DNA from: Modicisalibacter sp049808615 | Lineage (GTDB): Bacteria > Pseudomonadota > Gammaproteobacteria > Pseudomonadales > Halomonadaceae | Assembly (NCBI RefSeq): GCF_049808615.1 | Contig: NZ_JBNCAN010000014.1 | Location: 44,798-108,797, forward strand | Direction: 5' to 3' | DNA: 64,000 nucleotides | In this document: positions 8,643 through 16,829 of the stretch, in pieces | How positions within the stretch are numbered: position 1 is the first letter of the stretch | How the letters are laid out: every line of letters begins with the position of its first letter | Position numbers and translations under genes: made by a program | The notes under the pieces: generated by a model | What the model was told of the DNA's origin: nothing | Seen by the model: the letters and a program-made list of their open reading frames with translations, nothing else | Database searches by the model: none

Positions 8643-9779
8643 TCAATCCGGCGCATCGGGTACCGGTAATCCACGCTGCGTATAGAACATTTCCACGAAG
8701 TTCGCCAATGTACCCGCTTCGATAGCACCGCGCAAACCGGTCATGACCCGTTGGTAATAGCGCAGATTGTGGATGGTATTGAGCATGGCGCCAAGCATCT
8801 CGCCACAGCGGTCCAGATGGTGCAGATAGCCCCGGGAGAAGTGCCGGCAGGTATAACAATCGCACGCTTCCTCGAGCGGGCGGATGTCGTGGCGATGCTT
8901 GGCGTTTCGAATCTTGATCGTGCCCTCGGCGGTAAACAGGTGCCCGTTGCGGGCGTTGCGGGTCGGCATCACGCAATCGAACATGTCGATGCCGCGACGC
9001 ACGCCCTCGACCAGGTCCTCGGGCTTGCCGACGCCCATCAAGTAGCGTGGCTTGTTGTCCGGCATCCAGCTCGGCAGATAATCGAGCACCTCGATCATTT
9101 CTTCCTTGGGCTCGCCCACCGACAGCCCGCCGATGGCCAGGCCGTCGAAGCCGATGGCCTCGAGCCCCTCAAGAGAGCGCTTGCGCAGCTCCGGGTACAT
9201 GCCGCCCTGAATGATGCCAAACAGCGCCGCGGGCGAATCGCCGTGGGCGTCTCGGGAACGCTGGGCCCAGCGCAGGGAAAGCTCCATCGAGCGTTGCGCT
9301 TCTTCCTGGGTGGCCGGATAGGGTGTGCATTCGTCGAAGATCATCACGACGTCGGAGCCCAGCGCGCGCTGTACCGCCATGGACTCTTCCGGTCCCATGA
9401 ACACCTTGGCGCCATCCACCGGTGAGCGAAAATGCACGCCCTGTTCGGTGATCTTGCGCATCGCGCCCAGAGAGAAAACCTGGAAACCGCCGGAGTCGGT
9501 CAGGATCGGCCCCTGCCACTGGGAGAAATCATGCAGATCGCCATGGGCTTCGATCACCTCGACGCCGGGGCGCAGCCACAAGTGGAACGTGTTGCCGAGG
9601 ATGATCTCGGCCCCGATCTCCCCGACGCTCTGTGGCGTCATGCCCTTGACCGTGCCGTAAGTGCCCACCGGCATGAAGGTGGGGGTTTCCACCGTGCCTC
9701 GGGGAAAGGTCAATCTGCCGCGACGGGCACGCCCGTCACTGGCTAGACGCTTGAAACTCATGAAGCATTCGTTGCGCAT
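8643..9779 (-). CDS. tgt: Queuine/preQ1 tRNA-ribosyltransferase Tgt
   Basis: A 378-residue enzyme that exchanges guanine-34 of GUN-anticodon tRNAs for preQ1 in queuosine synthesis. The FMPVGTYGTVKGMTP start, the DSGGFQVFSL active-site segment, the nucleophile region FDCVMPTRNARNG and the zinc site CDCYTCRHFSRGYLHH are all visible. The annotated start gives MRNECFMSFKRLA; the internal ATG at 9761 (MSFKRLA) is an equally good start because neither has a clear ribosome site. It follows queA by 14 bases. Confidence 0.97.
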   Translation of the reverse strand: MRNECFMSFKRLASDGRARRGRLTFPRGTVETPTFMPVGTYGTVKGMTPQSVGEIGAEIILGNTFHLWLRPGVEVIEAHGDLHDFSQWQGPILTDSGGFQVFSLGAMRKITEQGVHFRSPVDGAKVFMGPEESMAVQRALGSDVVMIFDECTPYPATQEEAQRSMELSLRWAQRSRDAHGDSPAALFGIIQGGMYPELRKRSLEGLEAIGFDGLAIGGLSVGEPKEEMIEVLDYLPSWMPDNKPRYLMGVGKPEDLVEGVRRGIDMFDCVMPTRNARNGHLFTAEGTIKIRNAKHRHDIRPLEEACDCYTCRHFSRGYLHHLDRCGEMLGAMLNTIHNLRYYQRVMTGLRGAIEAGTLANFVEMFYTQRGLPVPDAPD

Positions 9780-9793
9780 GGGATTCTCGAAAA

Positions 9794-10840
9794 TCAGGAA
9801 ATCGTTGGCGCGCGGGTCAAAAACATCGCATCGCCATAACTAAAGAATGAATAACGATGGACGACCGCTTCCTGATAAGCCCGCATCACGGGGTTGAATC
9901 CCGCAAACGCCGAGACCAGCATCAGCAGCGTCGATTCCGGCAGATGAAAGTTGGTCACCAGGGCATCGACGCAACGCCATTCATAGCCTGGATAGATGAA
10001 GATATCGGTCTCGCCTCGAAAGGGCGCTATCTCGCCATTCGGGCTGTTCGCGCACGCACTTTCCAGGCAGCGCACACTGGTGGTGCCGACCGCGACGACT
10101 CTATTGCCGCGAGCACGGGCGGCGCGCACCTGTTCGCAGACCGCCTCATCCACCTCGAGCCATTCGCTGTGCATATGATGCTCGCGGATATCCTCGACCC
10201 GTACCGGCTGAAAGGTGCCCGCACCCACGTGCAGGGTGACGAAAGCGTGTTCGATGCCGCGTTCGCGCAAGGCATCCATCAGCGGCTGATCGAAATGCAA
10301 TCCCGCGGTGGGCGCAGCCACGGCACCCTCGCGTCGCGCGTAGATCGTCTGGTAGCGCTCCCGATCGGCGAGTTCATCTTCTCGCGTGATATAGGGCGGC
10401 AAGGGCATGTGCCCGTGGCGTTCGAGCAATTCGATCAGGGGCCTATCGCCGTAAAAGCGCAGTTCGAACAGTGCTTCTTGGCGACCTTCGACCACGGCGC
10501 GGATATCGCCTTCAAAGACGAGTTCGGTGCCGGGCTTGGGCGACTTGCTGGCCCGGATGTGGGCCAGGCCCCGATGGGCATCCAAGGGACGTTCGAGCAG
10601 CATCTCCACGCGCCCCCCGCTGGCTTTATGGCCATGCAGTCGGGCAGGAATCACTCGAGTGTCATTGAATACCAGCAAATCCCCGGGGATGAGCAGTTCG
10701 AGCAGGTCGGTAAAGCGCCGATGCGCCAGTTCGCCAGTTTCACCCTCTACACACAGCAGGCGACAATCGCTGCGCTGCTCGGAGGGATAACGGGCGATCA
10801 GTTCGTCTGGGAGATCGAAATGGAAATCGGCACGCTGCAT
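9794..10840 (-). CDS. queA: S-adenosylmethionine:tRNA ribosyltransferase-isomerase QueA
   Basis: A 348-residue enzyme that transfers and isomerises the ribosyl group of AdoMet to preQ1-tRNA, forming epoxyqueuosine. It acts just after Tgt, and the gene is immediately upstream. The start is the ATG at 10840 (MQRADFHFDLPDELIARYP), matching the usual QueA N-terminus and length; the upstream in-frame ATG at 10942 would add 34 non-family residues. Conserved segments include FNDTRVIPARL, GHMPLPPYI and VGAGTFQPVR. The ribosome site is weak. Confidence 0.96.
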   Translation of the reverse strand: MQRADFHFDLPDELIARYPSEQRSDCRLLCVEGETGELAHRRFTDLLELLIPGDLLVFNDTRVIPARLHGHKASGGRVEMLLERPLDAHRGLAHIRASKSPKPGTELVFEGDIRAVVEGRQEALFELRFYGDRPLIELLERHGHMPLPPYITREDELADRERYQTIYARREGAVAAPTAGLHFDQPLMDALRERGIEHAFVTLHVGAGTFQPVRVEDIREHHMHSEWLEVDEAVCEQVRAARARGNRVVAVGTTSVRCLESACANSPNGEIAPFRGETDIFIYPGYEWRCVDALVTNFHLPESTLLMLVSAFAGFNPVMRAYQEAVVHRYSFFSYGDAMFLTRAPTIS

Positions 10841-10979
10841 GAAAACGGGACTGCCAGGCAAGATGAAATGATAGTGACGCCGAGCGGATGATGGTGTCGA
10901 CCGCTCGATAGGGCGCACATGATAGCCGAGTGTGGCTTCCAAGTCAGTTCATCAAGCCAGGTCAGGAAGCCGGTCGGCA

Positions 10980-11007
10980 TTGACGCAGCGTCGAAGCACC
11001 GTATAAT
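10980..11007 (+). promoter_or_regulatory. Sigma-70 promoter of tRNA-Leu
   Basis: TTGACG (-35, 10980-10985) and TATAAT (-10, 11002-11007) are separated by 16 bases and end 11 bases before the tRNA. A near-consensus strong promoter for the tRNA gene. Confidence 0.8.
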
Positions 11008-11018
11008 GCGTTCCCGTT

Positions 11019-11105
11019 GCCGGTGTGGCGGAATTGGTAGACGCAGCGGATTCAAAATCCGCCGCTAGCGATAGCGTGTCGGTTCGAGTCCGACCATCGG
11101 CACCA
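11019..11105 (+). tRNA. tRNA-Leu (anticodon CAA)
   Basis: An 87-base class II tRNA with encoded CCA. The acceptor stem GCCGGTG pairs with CATCGGC (one G-U pair), the D-arm contains TGGTAGACGC, and the anticodon stem GCGGA/TCCGC encloses TTCAAAA, giving CAA for UUG codons. A variable arm GCTA-GCGA-TAGC and the T arm with GGTTCGAGTCC follow. It is the integration target of the element at 11106-18117. Its 3' half (from the anticodon stem on) appears to be element-derived, as shown by comparison with the remnant at 18057-18117. Confidence 0.97.
11046..11105 (+). repeat. attL (inside tRNA-Leu 3' half)
   Basis: The 20-base core around the anticodon arm (11046-11065) and the 23-base T-arm block (11074-11096) are identical to 18057-18076 and 18086-18108. 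The variable arm between them and one acceptor base (T at 11097 versus C at 18109) differ. Crossover therefore most likely took place in or next to the anticodon-stem core. Confidence 0.85.
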
Positions 11106-11176
11106 CAAATTCAGCAAGTTAGCCTTCCTTCCTTGCATTACTCCCTATCACGGCATATCGTCCAATGACGCCCTTT

Positions 11177-11197
11177 TATTGGGACAGGTATTGGGAC
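11177..11197 (+). repeat. Left candidate integrase arm sites
   Basis: TATTGGGAC occurs at 11177-11185 and 11189-11197, a 12-base period, about 70 bases inside attL and just before the integrase start. The same paired motif with the same period is found near the right end (17991-18010), suggesting arm-type sites for the element's tyrosine recombinase or its excision factor. Confidence 0.6.
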
Positions 11198-11205
11198 AAG
11201 CCGAT

Positions 11206-12489
11206 ATGCCGAGAAAAGCCCGCGAGTTATCCGCTCTTGAGGTAAGACGTCTGACAGGCCCTGGCCGCCATGCGGTTGGCGGTGCCGATGGCCTATTCTT
11301 GCGAGTGACTCAGGCTGGTAGCCGGTCATGGGTGCTGCGCTATCCCACCGGCGAGAAACGTCTATCTGCCAGCGGCAAGCCGTTTGCCGTCTATCGCGAC
11401 GTTGGCTTGGGCAGCTATCCCAATACCAGCCTGGCCAATGCCCGCAAACAGGCCGAAGCGATTCGCGAAAAGCTGGCTAAAGGTGTCGACCCGCTCATCG
11501 AGAAGAAGGCCGCCAAGCAGGCACGTCGAGCCGCTGAGCTGCGTCGTCTGTCTTTTGCCCAGGCAGTCGCTGCTGTGGTGAAAATCAAGCAGGCCGAGGC
11601 GAGCAATGCCAAGCATGCCGGCCAGTGGGCTACTACGCTGGCGACCTATGCCGTCCCAGCGCTAGGCACCATGTCTGTGGCCGATATCGAGTTGGCTCAC
11701 GTAAAGCAAGCGCTTGAGCCTATCTGGCAAGACAAGCCCACCACCGCCGCCCGAGTGCGCCAGCGCATCGAGACGGTTCTGGCATGGGCAACTGCCCACG
11801 GCCACCGAACTGGCCCCAATCCCGCCGCCTGGAAAGGCAACCTCGACGCCGTACTACCGGCTCCGAGCAAGATCACGAAGAAGGCGCACCATCGCGCCAT
11901 GCCCATCGACGCAATGCCCGAGTTCTGGAAGCGGCTGTGCGGACGTGACGATATGCCGGCCAAGGCGCTGGCTTTTGCGATCCTGACCGGCAGTCGATCC
12001 GGCGAGGCACTAGGCGCCCGCTGGCAAGAGTTCGATCTGGCTGGTGCTACCTGGACAATTCCGCCTGAGCGCATGAAGGGCCGCCGTGAGCATCGTGTGC
12101 CGCTGGCGCCGGTGGCTGTGGAGTTGCTGCGCTCACTGCCTCAGGGTGATGAAGGGCTGGTATTCACGCGCGACAAGGGCCGCAAGCTAGCCGACCGAGC
12201 AATGACCGACCTGCTGGCCGCCATGGGCGAAAAGGAGCGGGCAACCGTTCATGGCTTTCGCAGCACGCTACGCGACTGGATGAGCGAGCGCACTGCAACC
12301 CCGCATGACGTGGCTTAGATGATCCTGGCTCACGCCATTGGCAATCAAGCCGAGGCCGCCTACCGACGTGGCGACTTGATGGTCAAGCGAGCCCGGGTGA
12401 TGAAGCAGTGGGCCGCCTTCCTTAGCACCGCGCCAGCACAAGCCGGAAGCGTAACCCCGATCCGTGAGAACAAGGTGGCCGCCGAATAG
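11206..12489 (+). pseudogene. P4-type tyrosine integrase interrupted by an amber codon
   Basis: The reading frame starts MPRKARELSALEVRRLTG at 11206 and matches P4-like site-specific integrases: an N-terminal DUF4102-type arm-binding domain, a central core-binding domain, and a C-terminal catalytic domain with TGSRSGEAL (first Arg) and HGFRST (His/Arg). A TAG at 12316-12318 stops it after HDVA. The same frame continues without a break for 56 codons to 12489 and encodes LAHAIG and AYRRGD, where the second catalytic His and the nucleophilic Tyr lie. The stop falls where relatives usually have a charged residue, so a single base change is enough. The truncated product would lack the Tyr and should be inactive, fixing the element in place unless the amber codon is read through or the base is a sequencing error. 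Confidence 0.88.
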
Positions 12490-12597
12490 CTGGTGCCATC
12501 GACCCCGTTGGCTGGCCTAGGGTAGCTCCCGAACGTGCGGCAAACTCCACCGTGCTGGCCAGTCTCTCTCAATGGAGTGAACGTGAGGAGTGGCGCA

Positions 12598-13275
12598 ATG
12601 GCTGAAGGTGAACAGCAGCGGGGGCTCAGTATCCCAAAGCATGTTTCTCGCCATTTAGAGATCACCGGTGCTGAAGGCCAAGTATCTCCCATACGGTGGC
12701 ACGACAACCAAGACCTTCCAAAAGCAGGCCAAGCTCTTCTTCTGGAAATGTTGGAGGAGATCCGGCGCATAGAGGATGTTGGTGACAGCGCTTCGAAAAG
12801 ATATAAAGAAACCAAGTTATGCGCGACCTTGATCGAACATTTACTAGCTTTGTCTGAAACATCAATTTCAGATGCCAATTCAATGGCCGCATTACTTCTT
12901 GGTTATTTGTATCGCGGGCTCTCGCTTCCCAGTGAAAAGCGCTACGAAGCTGTGAGTCAGGAGACATTTCGATTTCTCTACGCAGAGTACAGCCGAGGAA
13001 ATAGTAACCTCAAAAAGGCGCAGCAGCAGGGACGTGATTGGATGAAGCGCAAGGCTGCCGAAATATGGGAGCAGGATCATACTCAGCAATTTCGTATTGC
13101 AGATGTTGCCAGTAAGGTGCAGTCCATGGCAAAGCAAGAAGCCGAGCGGCGCAAGAAGCTGGGTGACACCAAGCCGCTAACTTGCTGGGGAACGAACCTG
13201 GCAACTATTAGAAGAAATATCAAGCAGGTGGCGCCAGCGTACGCCAAACAAGCAGGTCGACCACGGAAAACCTAG
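12598..13275 (+). CDS. Protein of unknown function, element-encoded
   Basis: A 225-residue soluble protein with no family that I recognise. The start is the ATG at 12598 (MAEGEQQRGLSIPKH), with GAGGAG 7 bases upstream; an earlier in-frame ATG at 12535 lacks a site. The C-terminal third is basic (QSMAKQEAERRKKLGDTKP) and ends with a possible helical DNA-binding segment and GRPRKT. Base composition is visibly more AT-rich than its neighbours, indicating separate acquisition. It lies between the integrase and the AlpA-like regulator, a spot where such elements often carry cargo. A defence or regulatory role would be speculation. Confidence 0.7.
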   Translation: MAEGEQQRGLSIPKHVSRHLEITGAEGQVSPIRWHDNQDLPKAGQALLLEMLEEIRRIEDVGDSASKRYKETKLCATLIEHLLALSETSISDANSMAALLLGYLYRGLSLPSEKRYEAVSQETFRFLYAEYSRGNSNLKKAQQQGRDWMKRKAAEIWEQDHTQQFRIADVASKVQSMAKQEAERRKKLGDTKPLTCWGTNLATIRRNIKQVAPAYAKQAGRPRKT

Positions 13276-13357
13276 ACAGCAGTACTCCCGTCAATTTTTC
13301 CTGCCTCCCTACCTCTCTAACCTTGGTCATGCATCCCCTATCAAGAGGAATTAACGC

Positions 13358-13552
13358 ATGACCCCCGAGACCATCCGCACTTGGCTTGCTGCCAAACAAG
13401 TCGCATCCCGCTACGAAGTTGGCATCGCCACCGTCTGGCGCTGGGCACGTGACCGGCAAGACTTCCCGAAACCCAAGAGACTGGGCGACAACTGCACCCG
13501 TTGGCGCCTGGCCGATCTTGAGCAGTGGGAAAACGAGCGGGAGGTGGCCTAA
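13358..13552 (+). CDS. AlpA-family DNA-binding regulator / excisionase-like
   Basis: A 64-residue protein with a MerR/AlpA-type helix-turn-helix (LAAKQVASRYEVGIATVWRW) followed by the recognition wing DFPKPKRLGDNCTRWRLADL. AlpA-type proteins in P4-like elements activate the integrase or act in excision. Its stop overlaps the start of the next small ORF (TAATG), so the two are probably translationally coupled. Confidence 0.85.
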   Translation: MTPETIRTWLAAKQVASRYEVGIATVWRWARDRQDFPKPKRLGDNCTRWRLADLEQWENEREVA

Positions 13553-13671
13553 TGCTTGCCCATACTACCCCGTATCGCTTTGCCCGAGACGCCGCCGAGA
13601 CGATCAATGCCCGCCTGCTGGTACCTCTTGGCGGCCTTGAGACTTTCCACGAAGCACACCTCAGCCAATAA
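13552..13671 (+). CDS. 39-residue small ORF coupled to the AlpA-like gene
   Basis: Begins at the ATG that overlaps the AlpA stop codon (TAATG at 13550-13554) and encodes MLAHTTPYRFARDAAETINA followed by 19 more residues. No family recognised. The overlap geometry repeats that of the other element genes, which supports translation, but the reading frame is too short for codon statistics to be decisive. Confidence 0.5.
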   Translation: MLAHTTPYRFARDAAETINARLLVPLGGLETFHEAHLSQ

Positions 13672-13698
13672 CCATCGTCGTGAGGCGAAGGAGAAAAA

Positions 13699-14628
13699 AT
13701 GACGGACATGAAAAAGCCCGCGCAACGGCGGGCCATTCCAAGTAATTCGAGCGTGGCGGCTCATCGGCATTCTATCATCGAGGCCGCCCTGGCAGAAGCG
13801 CTGATCGAGCGTGGCGTCACCGTCCCGGCCCTTCGTGCCGATGGCGAGATTCACCGCTTCGACGCTCCGGACAAGAAACGCGGCAACCTGTCCGGCTGGT
13901 ACGTAGTGCCGACGCATGAGGTGGGCGTGTTCGGCTTCTGGCACACCGGCGAGCAGCAGACCGTCACCCTGCGGGGTGAATACGACCCCATCGCTGCCGA
14001 GCAGGCCCGTCAAGCTGCCGAGAGGGCGCGCAGAGAGCGCCAGCAGCAACGGGTGCAGGATCAGGCCAGGGCAGCATCCCGAGCCCGGGAGACGTGGCTA
14101 CAGGCCGGCTTTGCCTTGGCAGAGCATCCCTACCTGCTGGCCAAAGGCGTGCAGCCGCACGGACTCAAGGCCCAGGGCCAGACGCTGCTGGTGCCGCTGT
14201 TCTTCGCCGGGAAGCTGGTCAACCTGCAGCGCATCGCTGCCGATGGCGCCAAGCGCTTCATGAAAGGCGGCCGGATCAAGGGCGCGGCGTGCCCTGTGGG
14301 CCGGATCGCTGGCGCTTCCACCGTCTACATCTGCGAAGGCTGGGCCACTGCCGCCACCATCCACGAGACCACTGGCCACCCGGTCGTGGCTGCGATGAAC
14401 GCCGGCAACCTGGAGCCCGTCGCTCGGCGCCTTCGTGCTTCCCTGCCTGACGCGGAGATCATCATCGCCGCGGACAACGATCGGCACACCGCAGGCAATC
14501 CCGGTTATGCCGCCGCCCACAAGGCTGCCGAGGCCATTCGGGCCGGCCTGACCTGGCCGCGCTTCCCCTGCACCGATTGCAAGTGCTCAGACTTCAATGA
14601 CCTGGCCAAGTGCAAGGAGGCGCAATGA
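13699..14628 (+). CDS. Toprim-domain DNA primase-like protein
   Basis: A 309-residue protein. Residues about 30-90 are beta-rich with a WY/FWHTGEQQ stretch, about 95-135 form a highly charged helix (EQARQAAERARRERQQQ), and the Toprim fold follows with its acidic signatures YICEGWATAATI (catalytic Glu) and IIAADND (DxD). This pattern is typical of the primase of P4-like and other integrative elements, which starts element replication. AAGGAG precedes the ATG. Its last bases overlap the start of the DUF3987 gene (ATGA), so the two form a replication module. The N-terminal zinc finger of full-length P4 alpha primases is absent. Confidence 0.85.
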   Translation: MTDMKKPAQRRAIPSNSSVAAHRHSIIEAALAEALIERGVTVPALRADGEIHRFDAPDKKRGNLSGWYVVPTHEVGVFGFWHTGEQQTVTLRGEYDPIAAEQARQAAERARRERQQQRVQDQARAASRARETWLQAGFALAEHPYLLAKGVQPHGLKAQGQTLLVPLFFAGKLVNLQRIAADGAKRFMKGGRIKGAACPVGRIAGASTVYICEGWATAATIHETTGHPVVAAMNAGNLEPVARRLRASLPDAEIIIAADNDRHTAGNPGYAAAHKAAEAIRAGLTWPRFPCTDCKCSDFNDLAKCKEAQ

Positions 14629-16124
14629 ACATGTTAGAGCAGCTTAACCGCCCCGCCAGCGTGACGCCTGACCCCAAGCCGCTGCCGGACAGCCTGCCGC
14701 CGGTGCCGGCCTTCGAGCCCGAGATGCTTCCCGTGGATCTGTGCGATTACGTCATGGACGTGGCGCAGCGTACCCAATGCCCGCCGGAGTATTGCGCCAT
14801 CGCTGCCCTGGTGCTGCTGTCGGGGCTGGCGGGCCACAAGGTGCGTCTCCGGCCCAAGCAGCATGACGACTGGGAGATCGTGATCGTACTGTGGGGGCTG
14901 CTGATCGGCGATCCGTCGATGATGAAAACGCCCGCCATCAAGGCCATGCGCTTTGCCCTGGATGCCATCGAGGCCGACCTACGCCGCGACTTCGAGAACG
15001 CCCAGGCCGAGCACGAGGCCGATGCCGAACTGCACGAGCTGGCCAAGGCCGCTGCCAAGAAGCAGGCCAAGGGGTTCGCCGACAAAGGCGATCTGCAGGC
15101 CGCCAAGGACGTGCTGATGAACGTGGACGAGCTGGCGCCGCCCAAGGCACCGCAGCGCTTGACCATGAACGACGCCACCGTGGAAAAGGCCGGCGAGCTG
15201 ATGAACGAGAGCGAGCATCACCTGACCATCGTGCGCGATGAAATGGCAGGACTGCTGAGCAAGATGCAGCAGGAGGAGTACGCCGCCGACCGCGCTTTCT
15301 ACCTCGAATGCTTCAACGGCGACTCGCGCTTCACCTATGACCGCATCGGACGCGGCACCGTGGCCATCGAGCGCTGCGCCCTCAACCTGATCGGCGGCAT
15401 CCAGCCCAGTAAGCTGGCGCCCATCGTGCGCGGCGCGCTCAAGGGCACGGCCAATGATGGCTTGATCCAGCGCTTCCAACTGGCCGTCTGGCCCGACCCG
15501 GTACGCCACTGGGAATGGATCGACCGCTCACCCGATCCTCGCGCCAAGGAACGCTATGCGCAGACCTTCTATCGGCTCCACAGCCTCGACCTTGGCACCG
15601 ACGAGGACGGCAACCCGCCGGCCTGGCGCTTCACCGAGATCGCGCAAGGGCACTTCATCGAGTGGATGACCGAACTCAACCGGGAGTGCCGCAGCGGTCG
15701 GCTGTCACCGCTACTGGCCGAGCACTTGATGAAGCTGCCTAAGACTGTCGGCAGCCTGGCCCTGCTGTTCGCGCTGATCGACGGCGAGCACGGTAGCGTG
15801 AGCGAGACATCCCTGCTGCGCGCCCTGGAATGGGCCGACTTCCTGACCCAGCACACCGAGCGCCTGTACAGCGCCGCGTCCAACCGTGACGTAGAAGGCG
15901 CCCGCCTGATCCTCAAGCGTCGCGCCAAGCTGCCCCAGCCCTTCAAGGCCCGGCAAGTGCAGCAGCGCGGCTGGGCCGGACTGGATACGTCCGAGGCGGT
16001 GCAGTCGGCCCTCGATCTGCTGGACGAGCACGGCTACCTGACCGCCATGGAGACGCCAACCGCAGGACGACCGCGCACCGATTACTGGTGGCATCCCGAC
16101 TTCATTCCCCAGGAGGTGGCGTAA
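14625..16124 (+). CDS. DUF3987 / YfjI-type protein, probable replicative helicase partner
   Basis: A 499-residue protein starting MNMLEQLNRPASVTPDPKPL; the ATG overlaps the primase stop (ATGA) and follows AAGGAGG. It has a P-loop-like segment GDPSMMKTPAIKAM at about residues 105-118, a charged coiled-coil region (about 125-185), and a conserved IVRDEMAGLL/GGIQPSKLAPIV block typical of DUF3987. Family members sit next to Toprim primases in integrative elements and are thought to be their ATPase partners. The atypical Walker A (PSMMKT) is usual for the family. The chain continues by overlap into the next ORF. Confidence 0.82.
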   Translation: MNMLEQLNRPASVTPDPKPLPDSLPPVPAFEPEMLPVDLCDYVMDVAQRTQCPPEYCAIAALVLLSGLAGHKVRLRPKQHDDWEIVIVLWGLLIGDPSMMKTPAIKAMRFALDAIEADLRRDFENAQAEHEADAELHELAKAAAKKQAKGFADKGDLQAAKDVLMNVDELAPPKAPQRLTMNDATVEKAGELMNESEHHLTIVRDEMAGLLSKMQQEEYAADRAFYLECFNGDSRFTYDRIGRGTVAIERCALNLIGGIQPSKLAPIVRGALKGTANDGLIQRFQLAVWPDPVRHWEWIDRSPDPRAKERYAQTFYRLHSLDLGTDEDGNPPAWRFTEIAQGHFIEWMTELNRECRSGRLSPLLAEHLMKLPKTVGSLALLFALIDGEHGSVSETSLLRALEWADFLTQHTERLYSAASNRDVEGARLILKRRAKLPQPFKARQVQQRGWAGLDTSEAVQSALDLLDEHGYLTAMETPTAGRPRTDYWWHPDFIPQEVA

Positions 16125-16564
16125 TGGGACGTTGGCTCGAAAAAATCCCGAAAAGCCCCGGTCAGCACCCCTACAAAACCTACAAAAGCCCTTCCGTAGG
16201 TTCTGTAGGTAGCCTACCCGGCACTTTTGCAGAAAAAACAGCGGTGGCCCATGCGCCCGTCGAAGCACCGGCGCCAGCCGCCACCCACGAGATCGACAGC
16301 ATCATCGATGCCTTGGCGAATCAGGTAGGCCGTGACCTAGGCCCCAGGCTCGAGCGCCACATACGTCAGGCCCTGGCACCGCTATCGCGTGGTGCCCGTG
16401 CCGAGCTGGCGGCTGTCATCGATGACGCCTTCGAGGTGGCCAACAGTGTGGAAGCCGCCCGATGGCAATGCCACCGGCTGCTGCGCAACGAACAAGCGCT
16501 GCAGGCCGCCATGGCGGTATGGCCCGACTATCCGACGCCAGCGGAAGGAGATCTTCATGCGTGA
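16124..16564 (+). CDS. Element protein of unknown function carrying an embedded inverted repeat
   Basis: A 146-residue protein starting MGRWLEKIPKSPGQHPYKTY; the ATG overlaps the DUF3987 stop (TAATG) and follows AGGAGG. Residues about 15-27 (PYKTYKSPSVGSVG) are encoded by a 14-bp inverted repeat of CCTAC/GTAGG units, so the low-complexity peptide may be a by-product of a DNA signal. The remainder is helical and ends in a predicted amphipathic region (VEAARWQCHRLLRNEQAL). No function recognised. Confidence 0.72.
   Translation: MGRWLEKIPKSPGQHPYKTYKSPSVGSVGSLPGTFAEKTAVAHAPVEAPAPAATHEIDSIIDALANQVGRDLGPRLERHIRQALAPLSRGARAELAAVIDDAFEVANSVEAARWQCHRLLRNEQALQAAMAVWPDYPTPAEGDLHA
16170..16217. repeat. 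Inverted repeat of CCTAC/GTAGG units inside a coding region
   Basis: CCTACAAAA is tandemly repeated at 16170-16178 and 16179-16187, then GTAGG occurs at 16196-16200 and 16205-16209 (again 9 bases apart), and CCTAC at 16213-16217. CCTACAAAACCTAC and GTAGGTTCTGTAGG form a 14-bp inverted repeat with one mismatch and a 12-base spacer. The regular 9-base period on both arms suggests a protein-binding site or a structured RNA. Confidence 0.75.
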
Positions 16565-16829
16565 AGCTGCCAACGAAGCCCGGCGCCTGGCTGCCAGCCT
16601 GAGAGTCACCCGGGCCACCCTCGCCGCCGAAGCCGAGGCGATCGAGGATGCGCTACTGAGCGAGCCGAACGACGCCGATCTGCAAACGGTGCTGGCCGTG
16701 CTCGAGGACATCGAGACCCGCCTGCCTGCCGGCACCTTGGCGGCGCTGCTGAGGATTCGGCTCAAAAACCTGCAAGCCATCCTGCGCGAATCGCTGACTT
16801 TCTCGACCCGATGGAGCAACGAACCATGA
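16557..16829 (+). CDS. Small element protein of unknown function
   Basis: A 90-residue, mostly helical protein starting MREAANEARRLAASLRVTRA. The ATG at 16557 has GGAAGGAG just upstream and overlaps the preceding stop by 8 bases. It is rich in Ala, Leu, Arg and Glu with heptad-like spacing, suggesting a coiled coil. It in turn overlaps the next gene by ATGA. No family recognised. Confidence 0.68.
   Translation: MREAANEARRLAASLRVTRATLAAEAEAIEDALLSEPNDADLQTVLAVLEDIETRLPAGTLAALLRIRLKNLQAILRESLTFSTRWSNEP

Noticed and set aside
9857..10891. 344-residue plus-strand open frame opposite queA
   Set aside because: Antisense shadow; QueA motifs on the other strand are unambiguous.
11019..11105. Amber suppression by the host tRNA as explanation for the integrase TAG
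   Set aside because: The tRNA here has anticodon CAA, which reads UUG and not UAG; no suppressor tRNA is visible in the window.
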